From contig JANUWF010003379.1 in the NCBI GenBank assembly GCA_026120185.1, positions 1,704,001 to 1,768,000 on the forward strand: a stretch of DNA of 64,000 bases. Reading direction: 5' to 3'. Below, piece by piece: positions 25,920-37,826 of the stretch. A model generated the notes under the pieces. That model made no database searches. It saw nothing but the letters and a program-made list of their open reading frames with translations, and was not told where the DNA came from. The position numbers and the translations under genes are program-made. Position 1 is the first letter of the stretch; every line of letters begins with the position of its first letter. This DNA is from Voacanga thouarsii. Lineage: Eukaryota > Streptophyta > Magnoliopsida > Gentianales > Apocynaceae.

Positions 25920-25930
25920 CTCTGATACCA
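25920..25930 (-). other. copia A primer-binding site (tRNA-Met type)
   Basis: The plus strand reads CTCTGATACCA, so the element strand has TGGTATCAGAG, the site complementary to the initiator tRNA-Met 3' end used by most plant copia elements. Two bases separate it from the LTR that starts at 25933. Confidence 0.85.
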
Positions 25931-25932
25931 AT

Positions 25933-26575
25933 TGTTAGCTAGTAGGATCAATATACTTATGTGTCAACCAGATTAAACCCTGAGAATACGTGAAACGAAC
26001 CATACCTTTGTAGGTATCGCCTTCACCAATACGATTCTTGAAGTCTTTGGCCTTCTAGTAATGCTCTAGACCCCCAAATCTTCTTAAATGTAATCTTCCT
26101 GGACCAAAAAATTGCTAATCGTATTTTGTTTCTCTCTTTGTTAAGGGTGGGCTCACACAAAAACTAAGAGAGTAAACCTCAGAGAATAACAACGATGTTT
26201 CTCACGTATATAAAAAATAGAGTCATAGACTAATATGTATGATTGACTCTATCTCAAAAAATGAATCCTGATAGAATAAGAAAAGTATAGTTAAGTACAA
26301 CTATTTCCACTTATCTTATTCCATCTCAAATACGATTTTTTATTGCCTGCAATTTTTATTAATAAATTATAATTTACTATTGTCCCATAATTAGGAGCCA
26401 CTGAAAGGATCTGATCGGATACAATTAGACCAAACTCTAATAAATTATTTTGTTAATAAAAATAATTTATTAATTATGTTCCAGTCCACTAAAAGAATAT
26501 AATTGTACTGTTAGTCTAATCGTAATTATTGGAGTCAATAATTATATCACATGATTGATGGATACAACAAAGACT
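25933..26575 (-). repeat. 5' LTR remnant of copia A
   Basis: It starts TGTTAGCTAG on the plus strand, two bases from the primer-binding site. From about 26189 it parallels the lower LTR (AACGATGTTTCTCACG, CCTGATA.AATAAGAAAAGTATAG, ATAATTAGGAG). Similarity ends near 26575, leaving out the roughly 740 bp present in the other copy at 17930-18669. This LTR is therefore truncated at its 5' end. Confidence 0.75.
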
Positions 26576-28606
26576 TCTTCCTATGGCAGCTTGGCAAAAT
26601 AATGAAGTAGAAAAATATCCAGAAATTAACTATCGATTCACTTTTTTTTTTTTTCTGGGTTGCAATTTGAATAAAATATAAATTATTATTTTTTATTTCA
26701 ATTTATTTTAAGGGTTGCTGAATACAATATTGTTAGATCTTCAGAGGCATGTGACTTGTTGGCTCTTTTATACTATCATGTTGTCTAAAGAGATAAAGCA
26801 CTAAAATCAAAAAGATGTATATAAAGAGTTTGATCTTTTTGTATTTTGTTCCTCGAAAAAGGGAAAAAAAAAAAATGTTCTTCCAAAAGCAACAAATGAT
26901 TGGTCAACAAGAAATTCTAGTTGTAAAGTTGATTCAATCATTCGTTATATATATATATATGTGTGTGTGAGGAGTAGAGTTTATATAAATATTTTTTAAA
27001 TAGAATATAAACAAGAGCATTTTGGTCCATATACAAGCCAATACCATTGTTGAGAAAATATGGCTCCTTCACTAGGCATTTAATTAAAGCAATATAAAGT
27101 AGCTTAATGATGACAAAATCAAAGTGATTTTCTAACCTTTCATTCACTAATGTCTTTGAAAAGCACCTTTGCATTTTATAATTTATAGTGCCTTTTCAAT
27201 TTATATTATAATGTCAGCCTATTTGGTTAAATCTTGGTTTTTTTTTTCAAATTTTCAGCATCTAAAGAGTTGTGGTAATGCAAAATCATGTCGCATTTTC
27301 TAATTTTGGTCAATGTTAGCCTAATAAAGATGATTTTTTTTTGGGTCTAATAAGGTGAATAGTCAATGGAATAATGCAATTAGCAGAGTTATTTGAATTA
27401 AGTAAAACGTGAAAAATATTTTTAAAATTAAATTAAATAAGATGCATGTATTTGGATGGAAATGGTTTTGACGCGTTTGTGTAATTATCCAATTAGATAT
27501 GCTTTCATTTTCTTATCTGTGGATTTTGAAAATTTTGACAATTTCTATTTTTGCAGTCATACTTAGTCAATTACCAACTAAAAGAAGAAAAGAGAAAAGA
27601 CAAAGAAAAAGTTAGTGAATATGACTTGTAAAAATGGTTGCAGTATTATTTGAAATATGCAAGAGGTGGAAGTTCATTTAGAAAAGAGGAAGTTTTGAGG
27701 GTAGTCATTTTCTTTCTTTCTTTTTTTAAATGACCAAGAATGTGAATGGGATCAGAATCTATTGACTTTGCGAGAAGAATATCTAATTAAATATTTTTAT
27801 GTCTTTATCTACATGGGCTCTTTTTTTAAATTTTCCAAATATAAAAAGCAAAATTATCCTCAAAACCTTAAGCCAGTGGTGTTTCTAATTCTCTATCTCC
27901 ACGAATTTAAATTTTATTATGGCATTTTCTTGTTTGCAAATAAATATTTTTCTCTTATTGGTTTTTCTTTAGGAAAATATTCTTGTCTTTCAGGGTAGAA
28001 AAAGTTTGAGAAAGAGTGCAAAAATCACTGCAACAGTTTTCTTTTTAACAAAAAAAATTACATTTTTTAAGCTATGGGGATGTTTTTGTCTTTCCAAATT
28101 TCTATTTTTTGTTTTTTTTTTTGGCTTGGTTGAAAAACCTTGGAAGCCTACAAGTTTAATTTTTAATCTTGAGAGATTGATTTGTAGGGTAGTTTAACTG
28201 GCGGTAAAAGAAGTGATAGTAATTTTAGTTGTTTGTGCGAAATTGGATTGAAACGCGGATGGTACATTCTTCAACAATTTGGCTTCAAGTTCCATGATAA
28301 GTTTTTACTAGTTTAATTATCTTTTGCCTTTGTTGATGAGATGGTTACGATTGAATATTCTATATTTACTATCCGCCTTTAATTAAAACATAAATTCTGT
28401 ACACACCTTTAAATAACGATTATGATTTTTTTATAAAAAAAATATTTTTATTAAGTTAATAGAGAGGCAATATAGCCATGTGCATAATTTGTGATTCAAA
28501 AAGATTAGAATTTAACATTAAAATGTTTAAAAAAAATGTAAAAGAAGAAAGTCAAAAATAGAAACGGGATCTCAACTTTTGAAAACATTAAAAAAAAAAT
28601 TAAATA
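26576..28606. other. Intergenic, no gene recognised
   Basis: AT-rich DNA with a TA/TG microsatellite near 26947-26968 and homopolymer runs. Open frames at 27762-27998 and 28006-28197 have biased Phe/Lys-rich composition and no motif. Confidence 0.6.
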
Positions 28607-28920
28607 CTCTCTCCATCCATTTTAGTTAAGATTTTTATCCTAATTTATCTATCCTATTAGTAAATCAAGATTATATTAATTACTATTTTTTCACAAATAT
28701 CTATCTTAATACAATGAGTATTGTACACTTGTAATGAAAAATGAGAGTAAATTAAATAAGTTTACACTATATAAAATTTTGAAATTTGAATACTCCTTAA
28801 TAAAGAAAAAGATTTTTTTGAAGGTAAAATAGAAAGTGTTGATTAATTAATTAAAAAATCTTATTTTTCTTAAAGTTTATGAATTAATTAAAATAGATAG
28901 ATAAAATGGAATAGTGAGAG
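28607..28920. mobile_element. Stowaway-like MITE, family shared with 63464-63790
   Basis: Left end CTCTCTCCATCCATTTTAGT; right end AAAATGGAATAGTGAGAG, its inverted repeat. TA flanks both sides (28605-28606 and 28921-28922). The interior matches the element at 63464-63790 over most of its length, for example TTACTATTTTTTCA, ACACTTGT.AATGA and ACTCCTTAATAA. Confidence 0.82.
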
Positions 28921-29152
28921 TATTAGAAATAATAAACACACGAGTGGAAAAATGAAATTTTTAACTAAATTATTCCAAAAAAGAAGAAACAGAAAGATAT
29001 AATGTTCAATGATTAGTGTTCATTCAAGTCCATTTATGGAGTTCAATGCTTACCAATTCTTCTTTTTCCTTCCCCCGGGTAGAGACGTACCCCTCAGCCA
29101 CAGCACCCCCAGAAAATTAATAAAAATAAATAAATACACTGCCAGATAGATT

Positions 29153-29158
29153 CACGTG
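29153..29158. promoter_or_regulatory. G-box CACGTG
   Basis: Palindromic CACGTG followed by GG, about 1.7 kb upstream of the GH17 start codon. G-boxes bind plant bZIP and bHLH factors. Function here is inferred only from the motif. Confidence 0.3.
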
Positions 29159-29355
29159 GGAATGGGATGGGGACAGTGTCCGAATCCACAAATGTTAAGT
29201 GCAGTGTTCTATCCCTGTCATTCAATCTAATGGACTGTAAAAAGGCCAAAAAAAAAAAAAAAAACTAAATGCTTTGCCTCTTTTTAACTCTATTGCTCTG
29301 TCCAACTCCAATCCAAGAAATGAATGACCTTTTTAGAATTCTGGAATCGGTGTGC

Positions 29356-29384
29356 GGGGTGGGGGTGGGCGGGGTGCTGGGGGG
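29356..29384 (+). other. G-quadruplex-capable G-rich tract
   Basis: Five G-runs of 4, 5, 3, 4 and 6 bases separated by loops of 1, 1, 1 and 4 bases lie within 29 bp. This meets the usual four-run definition of a G-quadruplex motif, in an otherwise AT-rich region. Confidence 0.75.
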
Positions 29385-29400
29385 AGAAATTTGAGATTAT

Positions 29401-29406
29401 CACGTG
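29401..29406. promoter_or_regulatory. Second G-box CACGTG
   Basis: A second CACGTG palindrome, about 250 bp from the first and just after the G-rich cluster at 29356-29384. Both lie upstream of the first GH17 gene; a role in its regulation is conjecture. Confidence 0.3.
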
Positions 29407-30874
29407 ATATCTGTTCCAATTGGGATCGCCACATTCTTTGGTGGCGCCACAAGGCTCGCTAAATCCCACCGTTACAAGAATGCCACAGTTGTTTTGTTGT
29501 TATTATTATTATTTGGGTTCTAATGCATGACAGGAAAAAGTGTAAATAGTTGTATTGAGAAATCATAATGGTACCAAACAAAGCATGACGTTAAACCCAA
29601 AATTGTGATGAATCTTTCGTGGGACTATAACAACTATTAACTTCACATAGGCAGAATTGTCTGTTCATTCATAAAAAGTGCATCTTTCCATACATAGACC
29701 AAAGTGGTTATTTCGAACAAAGAATCATATTCTATTCTTAAAAGGATTTCAAAGTAAAGCAAACTTTTTCCTGTGTCCCCCATCCCATTCTTTGGCTTGC
29801 TCCTCCCCTCCCCACTAAGAATAATAGCCGTTGGTGCTCTTCTAATGCTCTAAGCACTTATAATTCAACAAATCTCTGCACTTTCATTCTGTCCGTTTAA
29901 ATTCATAACCACTTCCAGCCATCCAATTTCATTGTTTTTGACAAATTATATTTGAATTTCTCTTCTTTTTCTTCTTCTTCTTCTTCTTTGTATAGGAGGA
30001 AGCTTCTAATTGCTTTCAGAAGCAAACTTCTCCAGAAACAACAGTTTTGGTGTTCTTTCTCCTTCTGGTTTCTTCCAATTTCAACTCTTTAATATCCATT
30101 ATTTGACTGATTATTTTGCCATTTCTTTAATTGGGTTGCTGATTTCCCCCTTCAAAAGTATATTTCTTTTTTGTTCCATCAACTCCCCCGCCCCCCACAT
30201 TTCTCTGCAACTCGGTTTCCGCGGCCCATTTGTAGAAACCGTGTCTTTGATCTCAACAAGAATTTTCTTCTTTTAAGATAAGGAGCTGACTCAAGGTTGA
30301 ATCAGTGCTTTCTTTGCTGCCTTTTATCAACCTTCATCAACCACTTTCCCCCGGAATCCTCTCTCTATCTCTCCAGAAACGGTATAAGAAAAGGTGCAAA
30401 AGCATAGTAGGGCGTAGTTACCACCACGTCTTTTGTCAACTACTGTTTCTGTATTGTGTCGGATAGCCCTCTTGGCAGTTTCGCTCAGAGTGGTGGTTTG
30501 AGGGATCCACACACGTCCGACCTCCATATATTCACATTCCATACCCTTTATTCATATACACCTTCAAATATAATCTTTTTCCCTTTTCATAGCGTGATCT
30601 TGAAATTTCCTTTGGCTTTTTTTCCTTATAATTTTTCTTGGAAATAATCACTGTGTTTTCGCCGCTATCGTCTTTTCATTTCACACCTGTCAACGCGGTT
30701 GCTTTTTATTAGAAAAATTTGCAGAACTCCTTTCCTTTTTTCCTTCCTCCTCTTTTTGGGCGAAGAAAAGTAGGAACCCCTTAATTTTCTTGAAATTTAT
30801 TTGCTCCCAAATCTGAAAAATTTCCAATTTTAGCTTTGGGAGCTGATTTATCTGTTTGTTTGCTTGGGATTCAA

Positions 30875-33679
30875 ATGTCAAGAATAAGGCATTTCTTTGG
30901 CTTATTGTTTGTGCTATTTTTTGTGGGGCTTTGGAGTGATAATGTCCGTGTTGAAGCCCTTGGTGTGAACTGGGGTACACAGGCAACCCACAGGTTGCCC
31001 CCTAAGACGGTGGTGCAAATGCTGAAGGACAATGGAATAACGAAAGTGAAGCTCTTTGATGCTGATAGCTCCACTATGAGTGCTTTGGCTGGCAGTAATA
31101 TTGAAGTTATGGTCGGTATTCCAAATGATCAGCTTGCTGCTATGAATGATTATGATCGAGCTAAAGACTGGGTTAAGCGCAATGTCACTGTTTACAATTT
31201 CAATGGGGGTGTTAATATCAAGTAAGGGATTTTCCTTTTTCTCCTTTCTGTGATACCATCAAGTGGTTCATTTTAACTCTCTGGTTTGCTAGATCTCAAG
31301 TTTGTGTTTTATTTTGTAGAGGTATGATACTAATAGTTAGTCGGTTCAGCTTGTGAAGATTTGGGGAAGCTTTTCTTGTTCTCTTAGAAAGAATAATTGT
31401 GTTGAACAACTAGGAAATTGTCCTTCGTATGAAGTCTGACTGTAATTGCATATACATTTTATTGAGCTTTCAGAAGATTGAACCAGGAGATTATTATTCT
31501 AGTTTTGTTTGTTGTGCCGATTGTATTTATATGTAGTGTATGCTTGTATGCCTAGCTGGTTGTCTTTTTTCTCTTTTTTGTTTACAGTTCAGAATTTGGT
31601 ATGCTTTTTCTAAATATGATTGTACCTAGTGCACCTAGGACCTTATGAAATTAACGTTTTTAAACATGCCTAAAGCTAATGACTTGCCTGTTCTCATTGG
31701 CTAAAACTTGTCATATTCTGGCTTTTTAGAAGTGCAGAGCACTTCCTAGGTATTGCCATCTGCTTTTTCTCTTAAAAACGATTTTTATCTGATCTTATGA
31801 TGCAGTACTATTTCAATTTCTGAAACGACCTTTTAATTAATGACTGTTTCTTTAAATAGTTTTACACCGTTTTGCAAATGAAACAAAGTACATCCCCCCC
31901 CCCCCCAACACATACACACACACCACCACCACAACACACTAATTAGAGAATTGGCATGGTGCATTTCTGTTTCTGAAAACCGACTGGTTATTCAATTACA
32001 ATGTGGAAGTTTGATCAGAAGGGTACCAAAGTGGATATGTTGATTTTTGCTCTCTCTCTCTTCTATCATCTTTCTTGAAAAGCTGGCTGCATCAGCTCTA
32101 ATATGTTTCTGGAGCTCAATTGTTAATTTCCTAGTATTATCATGTAAGTGCTTTTTTAAGAAAGATATTGGTAACTGCCTTTTTCAGTCTTCAACTGAAA
32201 TTAATTTTCTGAGGAGGAGACTTTTAAAGAGCTTATAGGGGACTATCTTAGATATCCTTTCGAATAATGTGAAAACACAACTGTCTCAGTGGTCCCTGGC
32301 TAAGATTCAAGTACTTCGTGTGGGTTATTAGGACACTCAGCAAATGTTAAATGTTATCTCTCTCTACCACATTTGACCAGGTTTGTGAGAAAATGCTGCA
32401 ACCCTGAGTAAGTTAATTGTGGGTTTATTTGGTAACAATCCTTTTCCGAAGATTCCCAAGATAAATATTAATCTCATGCATAGATTATGAAGTGCAGCAT
32501 CTTTTTTCTGGATAAATCTTTACAATCTATTATTATTTGTCTTTCTATTTTCTCCTGACATTCGTATTTTTGTGTAGGTATGTGGCAGTTGGTAATGAGC
32601 CTTTCCTGACATCATACAACAATTCGTTTGTCAACTTAACCTTTCCAGCTCTTCAGAACATCCAGAATGCCCTAAATGATGCTAAGGTTGGAGATACTAT
32701 AAAGGCAACTGTGCCCTTAAATGCTGATGTCTACAATTCACCTCAAAGCAATCCTGTTCCTTCTGCTGGAAGGTTCAGAACAGATATCCTTGATGAGATG
32801 ACCCAGATTGTTCAGTTCTTGAACCAGAACAATGCACCTTTTACTGTAAATATTTACCCCTTCTTGAGTCTTTATGCAAACGAGAATTTCCCCATTGACT
32901 ACGCCTTCTTTGATGGGACAAGCACTCCTATTGTTGATAATGGAATTCAATACACCAATGTCTTGGATGCCAACTTTGATACCTTGGTCTCGGCACTAAA
33001 GGCAATGGGGTATGGCAATTTGAGCATTTTGGTTGGGGAAGTTGGATGGCCTACAGATGGGGACAGGAATGCAAACATAAACTATGCTATTAGGTTCTAC
33101 AGAGGACTTCTACCAAGACTTGCAGCCAACAAAGGAACTCCTCTTCGGCCTGGTTATATGGAGGTTTACTTATTTGGACTTTTGGATGAAGATTTAAAGA
33201 GCATAGCTCCTGGTAACTTTGAGCGCCATTGGGGAATCTTTAGATATGATGGCCAGCCCAAGTTCCCTATGGATCTTTCAGGTCAGTTGCAGGACAAATA
33301 TCCAGTGGGGGCACAAAATGTTCAATATCTCCCTAAGAAGTGGTGCATGCTTAAACCCGATGCGAAAGATTTGAGCAATCTCGCTGATAATATTAATTAT
33401 GCTTGCACATTCTCAGATTGCACGGCTCTTGGTTATGGTTCTTCTTGTAATGGTTTGGATGCCAACGGAAATGCTTCCTATGCATTCAACATGTACTTCC
33501 AGATCAAGAATCAAGAAGATTTAAGCTGTAACTTTCAAGGTCTGGCCATGGTGACTGACCAGAACATATCTCAAGCAAACTGTAACTTTACCATTCAGAT
33601 AGCTACTACCTCTTCCTCTGTGAAGTTGTTGCCACTGGCTCTGGCATATACCACAGGATTGATATTTCTCTTGTTATAG
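30875..33679 (+). CDS. Glucan endo-1,3-beta-glucosidase, GH17 with X8 domain, GPI-anchored type (copy 1)
   Basis: GH17 enzymes of this type hydrolyse 1,3-beta-glucan (callose) at the cell surface or wall. Two exons, 30875-31221 and 32578-33679, join through a split Lys codon to 482 residues. The start is the first ATG of the frame and is followed by a signal peptide (about residues 1-29, [11 protein letters not shown]). The GH17 domain starts LGVNWGT. The proton-donor Glu is in VAVGNEPF (E123) and the nucleophile Glu in [10 protein letters not shown] (E270). An X8/CBM43 domain runs from about W371 to 455 with its spaced cysteines. The last ~20 residues are hydrophobic, as in GPI-anchor signals. 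Closest known architecture: Arabidopsis endo-1,3-beta-glucosidase 5/6-like. The next gene downstream is a tandem paralogue. No damage is seen. Confidence 0.95.
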
Positions 33680-35478
33680 ATTTCTTTCTGTAGATATCTT
33701 TCATGTATTTTTCCAGATACATTTATATGAGAATAATCTGTACTCACGACTGCTGGGCCATTTTTCATCCTGCAGATTGTTTATTGATATATTTTAGGAT
33801 TCTTTTGGGTGCCTTTCTCTGCTTTAGCTTATGAGCTTCGTATGGTAGTCTCTTAGTATCGAAGATTACACATTTTATTGTAACAAACTACTTTCAAGAA
33901 CTTCTAGTTTAGGCTAGTGGTTTCATCAACAGATGTCTATATACCTTTTCTCATTTAATTTGCACATTTTCCTGAATTTTCTGAAATTTGTTCATCATAA
34001 TTGCTGCAGCCCAATAGCCCTGGGTTTGGATGGGATCATGCTCCCTCTCCTCCCAGGTGCTGGTGGTGGGTGGATGGTGGTTCCAGTCCCTCGGATGAAA
34101 GTATCCCGAGGTAATCCAAGAATTCTTTATGCTTGTTGAGGATGGCTAGCAAAGCTCTCCTCCTCCTCTGCAGTTGTGTCCAGTCTCACGGATAACAAGA
34201 ACAACAGAGATCCTTGAGTTTGGTTTTTACAGTAGTAAAAGACAGTCACAATCCTTGAGGTGGTGTAGTGTCAATTCATTGAACATACCCACTATACCTC
34301 ATAAATCTTGTGCATTAAATAAACAAACAAATATATAACACATTCCTTTAAAAATGACTTTACTAAAGTAACGGAGTATATAAAAAAGATCGAATTGAAA
34401 TCACACGAAACAACTAATATAGTAAAGATTTGTATTCTTTTTGAGTGATACTTCTATTATCCACTTTAGACTTCAATAGAAAATACGAATCGCCAGATGT
34501 ACAATACAGAATCAGAAATCGAACACCTTTAAATCATAATTTCACGTAAACACTATCATCTCCAGACTCACTCTTTGTTATGGGTCAAAGATTTGTATTC
34601 ACTAATTATTGTAAAATGTAAAAAACTAAAAGTCTTTGGGTTAAGCAGTTTAGATTGATGGAAAACGTAATTGCCTTTTATTGAGTTGTGCATTCTGCTT
34701 GATCTTTTATTATGTTACTACTATAACCATAGGAAATTTTGTTTTCTCAAGGTAGAGAAGCTAGATGCCTTAGGACCGAATCCGAGCAATATTTTAAAAC
34801 TGCCTCTTATAATACACAAAAGTAATAGACCATGAAATAAGTGTAAATAGAGTGAAAAGTTTTTTAAAAGGCATGATTTTTTTAAATGATAAATTTATTG
34901 AGAATATTGTATATTCTTAGCACCTTTTTCCCTTTTTGTGAAAAAAAAAGAAGTAAACATCAAAGTGTTTACATTGTTTTTACAATTATGAAAATGATCA
35001 ACTTGGAATATGACTTTTATTAATACAAACAATATTTTATAGTACCAATTCAAGAAATATTTTTAAAAAATTAAATATAGTACCAATTCAAGAAATATTT
35101 TTAAAAAATTAAATGCGTTACAAGTTAATCATAAAATATTTAGATAAATATGATCTTCATAAACTATTTATATTTTATACCACATACATTATATATCAGT
35201 TTGTTTTTTTTTTAATTTTAATATATGTAGTCAAATGAAGACCGTGTCGGTAAATATAACTTCGTAGCGACCCCGCTAGTAAAATTGAGCTTATGGGCAA
35301 TATATTTACAGCCTCTCGAGTGACTGGGTTTCCAAGAACAGAGGAAGCTGTTGCGTGTACCATGCAAGAATTCTCCACATCTATAAGAAAAATACAGTTG
35401 CAAAACTTCAGAAGATTCAAACTCTTCCGATGTCTCAGGACATCCTCTCATCATCGTTTATTCCTGGTAAAATCCCCA
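33680..35478. other. Intergenic between the two GH17 genes
   Basis: The first part holds the 3' UTR of copy 1. The rest is AT-rich with a 38-bp tandem repeat at 35041-35116. No gene is recognised. Confidence 0.6.
35041..35116. repeat. 38-bp tandem repeat, two copies
   Basis: Two consecutive 38-bp units begin AGTACCAATTCAAGAAATAT at 35041 and 35079. They are identical except for the last bases of the second unit. Confidence 0.95.
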
Positions 35479-35486
35479 TATAAAAG
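35479..35486 (+). promoter_or_regulatory. TATA box of GH17 copy 2
   Basis: TATAAAAG lies 130 bp before the start codon at 35616, a normal distance for a plant core promoter with a short leader. No competing TATA box lies nearer the gene. Confidence 0.55.
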
Positions 35487-35615
35487 GAGGTCTGTCACCA
35501 TCTGCTAAAACCATTCTGTTGATAACATTATTGTTTCAAAGCAATAATCACACCATAATTTCCCCCTTGTTTCTCTTCCAGGAAATTGATTTTTCCGCCT
35601 CCTCGCGGCTGGAAA

Positions 35616-37826
35616 ATGTCAATGACAAGGGAAATGCTTTTCATTTGTATAGCATTGCTATTTGGGCTACTCAATAATGTTTCAGTAGAAGGTCTTGCGG
35701 TGAATTGGGGTACCATTTCATCTCATCCTTTGCCACCTGAAGTGGTGGTGAAGCTATTGCAGGACAATGGCATCAAGAAGGTGAAACTATTCGACAACAA
35801 TCCCGAGATCTTGAGGGCCTTGGCTGGCTCTGGCATTGAAGTTATGATTGCCATTCCTAACCTTCAGCTCAAGACCATGGGTAACCCAGCCAATGCCAAG
35901 GCCTGGGTGCAGCAGAATGTCACCAACTACAATGTTACATCCAAAGATGGTGTTAAAATCACGTAGGATCATTTGTTTTACTACCATTCTAGAATTTGCC
36001 TTATGTGTTTTTCAAGATTAAAAGCAATCATTTATGTGGTAATCGCATAGCTACTGCAGGAGATGAAATCTCGTTGCCAGCATAGGAGTATGTGATTATG
36101 TTATTTCCAAGAAAGAAAAAGAGTTTTTTGAGCATGCGAAACTTCAAATCGTCTTTTGGTATGCATTTATGTGACAAAGCTGATGTTATACTGTAATGGT
36201 CGAATGGCTTGCATTATAGTTCATGTGCTTTGCTGATTCTGCAATTTAATGGTCGGATGCCTATTTCATAATGCAAGATGTTAGATCATATTGTATCATA
36301 TTCCTATGCGTTTGTATCTCTGTTTCTATAATGCAGAAAAGTGGCCAGCATAGGAGTATGTGATTATGTTATTTCCAAGAAAGAAAAAGAGTTTTATGAG
36401 CATGCGAAACTTCAAATCGTCTTTTGGTATGCATTTATGTGACAAAGCTGATGTTATACTCTAATGGTCGAATGGCTTGCATTATTGTTCATGTGCTTTG
36501 CTGATTCTGCAATTTAATGGTCGGATGCCTATTTCATAATGCAAGATGTTAGATCATATTGTATCATATTCCTATGCGTTTGTATCTCTGTTTCTATAAT
36601 GCAGAAATGTGGCCATCGGCAATGAGCCTTTCCTCAAGGACTACAAAGACATGTTTGTGAATGCCACATTTCCGGCACTGAAGAACATTCAAGATGCTCT
36701 GAATGATGCGGGACTTGGACATGCTATCAAGGCCACAATACCCATGAACGCTGATGTTTATTATTCCCCCAGTTACGACCCTGTTCCCTCAGCGGGAGTA
36801 TTCAGGGGCGATGTTGCTGATACAATGCAGGAGATTCTTGAATATATGGACAAGAACAACGCACCCTTTGTTGTCAACATATATCCTTTCCTAAGTGTCT
36901 TTTATGGGAACGGCTCATTCCCTATAGATTTTGCCTTCTTCGATGGGAAAGCCACTCCCCTCGTTGATGGATCCATCAAATATACAAACGTCTTCGATGC
37001 TATGATTGACACTTTGGCTTCAGCTTTGAAAGGAGCCGGCTTTAAAGATATGCCTATCATTGTCGGAGAAATTGGATGGCCTACAGACGGTGATGTAAAT
37101 GCAAATGTGTCTATGGCCGAAAGGTTTTACAGTGGCCTAGTTCCAAAACTTCTAGCAGACAAAGGCACTCCTCTCCGCCCTGGACACATTGAGGTATACA
37201 TGTTTGCTCTTATCGATGAAGATCTAAAGAGTATTCTCCCTGGAAATTTCGAGCGAAGCTGGGGAATTTATCGGTATGATGGAAGACCAAAGTTCCCACT
37301 TCTTGTTTCCACCCACAACGGTCAGAACCAGACCCTTGCATCTGCTAATGTGAGCTATCTCCCAAAGCAATGGTGTGTTTTGAAACCAGGTGCTAATAAT
37401 CTAACCGCCATTACAAATGCCATGGGATACGCTTGTGACAGAACCGACTGCACCCCAATTCAGAAAGGATCATCTTGCGGTGACTTGAGTAGCAATGAAA
37501 AAGCATCATATGTGTTCAATTCCTTTTATCAGGTGCAAAATCAAAATCCTGACTCCTGTGACTTTGATGGTCTTGCAATGCTGAGTCCTAAGGATCTTTC
37601 TAAAGGAAATTGCAACTTCACAATCGAGATTGCATTGCAATCTGCTCTTTCCCCTGCTCCTGCTCCTGCTCCTTCTTCTCAGGGGAGTGCTCCGTCTTCC
37701 CCTGGGGGTAGATCAGGGAGTTCTTCTTCTTCTTCAGAATCCCACAGCGGCAGGGCAACTTCTGCTCCAGGGGCCTTGTCGTTGGCTATGGCGCTCGCAC
37801 TCATTACCCTTCTGGCACGGGTGTGA
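35616..37826 (+). CDS. Glucan endo-1,3-beta-glucosidase, GH17 with X8 domain, GPI-anchored type (copy 2)
   Basis: Tandem paralogue of the gene at 30875-33679, with the same predicted callose hydrolase role. Exons 35616-35962 and 36605-37826 encode 522 residues. Exon 1 is 347 bp, exactly as in copy 1, and the intron splits the equivalent codon. A signal peptide (about 1-26) precedes LAVNWGT. Proton donor in VAIGNEPF (E123); nucleophile in VGEIGWPTDG (E271). The X8 domain runs from about W372 to 458 (KQWCVLKPGA). Unlike copy 1, a Pro/Ser-rich stalk (SPAPAPAP, SSSSSS) from residue 462 precedes the terminal hydrophobic segment, as in many GPI-anchored wall proteins. ATG 35622 is an alternative start two codons on. 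The intron carries a 268-bp duplication that copies its own splice acceptor. Confidence 0.95.
36076..36611 (+). repeat. 268-bp tandem duplication over the intron end and exon 2 start
   Basis: Copy 1 is 36076-36343 and copy 2 is 36344-36611, both starting GCCAGCATAGGAG or its boundary. They differ at only a few positions (for example ATGCAGAAAAGTG at 36331 against ATGCAGAAATGTG at 36599). The unit ends seven bases inside exon 2, so a former or decoy acceptor AG at 36335-36336 sits inside the present intron. Confidence 0.95.

Larger units (their letters stand above)
17505..26575 (-). mobile_element. Degenerate Ty1-copia LTR retrotransposon ('copia A')
   Basis: Read on the minus strand the order is LTR, primer-binding site, gag, protease, integrase, reverse transcriptase, RNase H, LTR, which is the Ty1-copia order. 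Fragments of each domain remain but are broken by stops, an integrase deletion and an inserted solo LTR at 19310-21353. The two LTR remnants share a segment (17505-17930 with 26189-26570) that has visibly diverged, mostly by transitions, so the insertion is old. The motifs (YVDDILLIGN, DNSSAMANAKEPRSHQ) resemble Tork-type copia elements. It cannot move by itself. Confidence 0.9.
28921..30874 (+). other. Upstream region and leader of the first GH17 gene
   Basis: This region lacks a recognisable gene. It holds two CACGTG palindromes, a G-run cluster, and from about 29950 a TTC-rich pyrimidine tract and T-rich sequence up to the GH17 start codon. Part of 29.9-30.87 kb is probably promoter and 5' UTR; a leader intron cannot be excluded. 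No clear TATA box was chosen. Confidence 0.5.

Noticed and set aside
34321..34390. Possible MITE end (ACGGAGTATAT)
   Set aside because: Only one terminus-like motif was seen and no inverted partner or target duplication was found.
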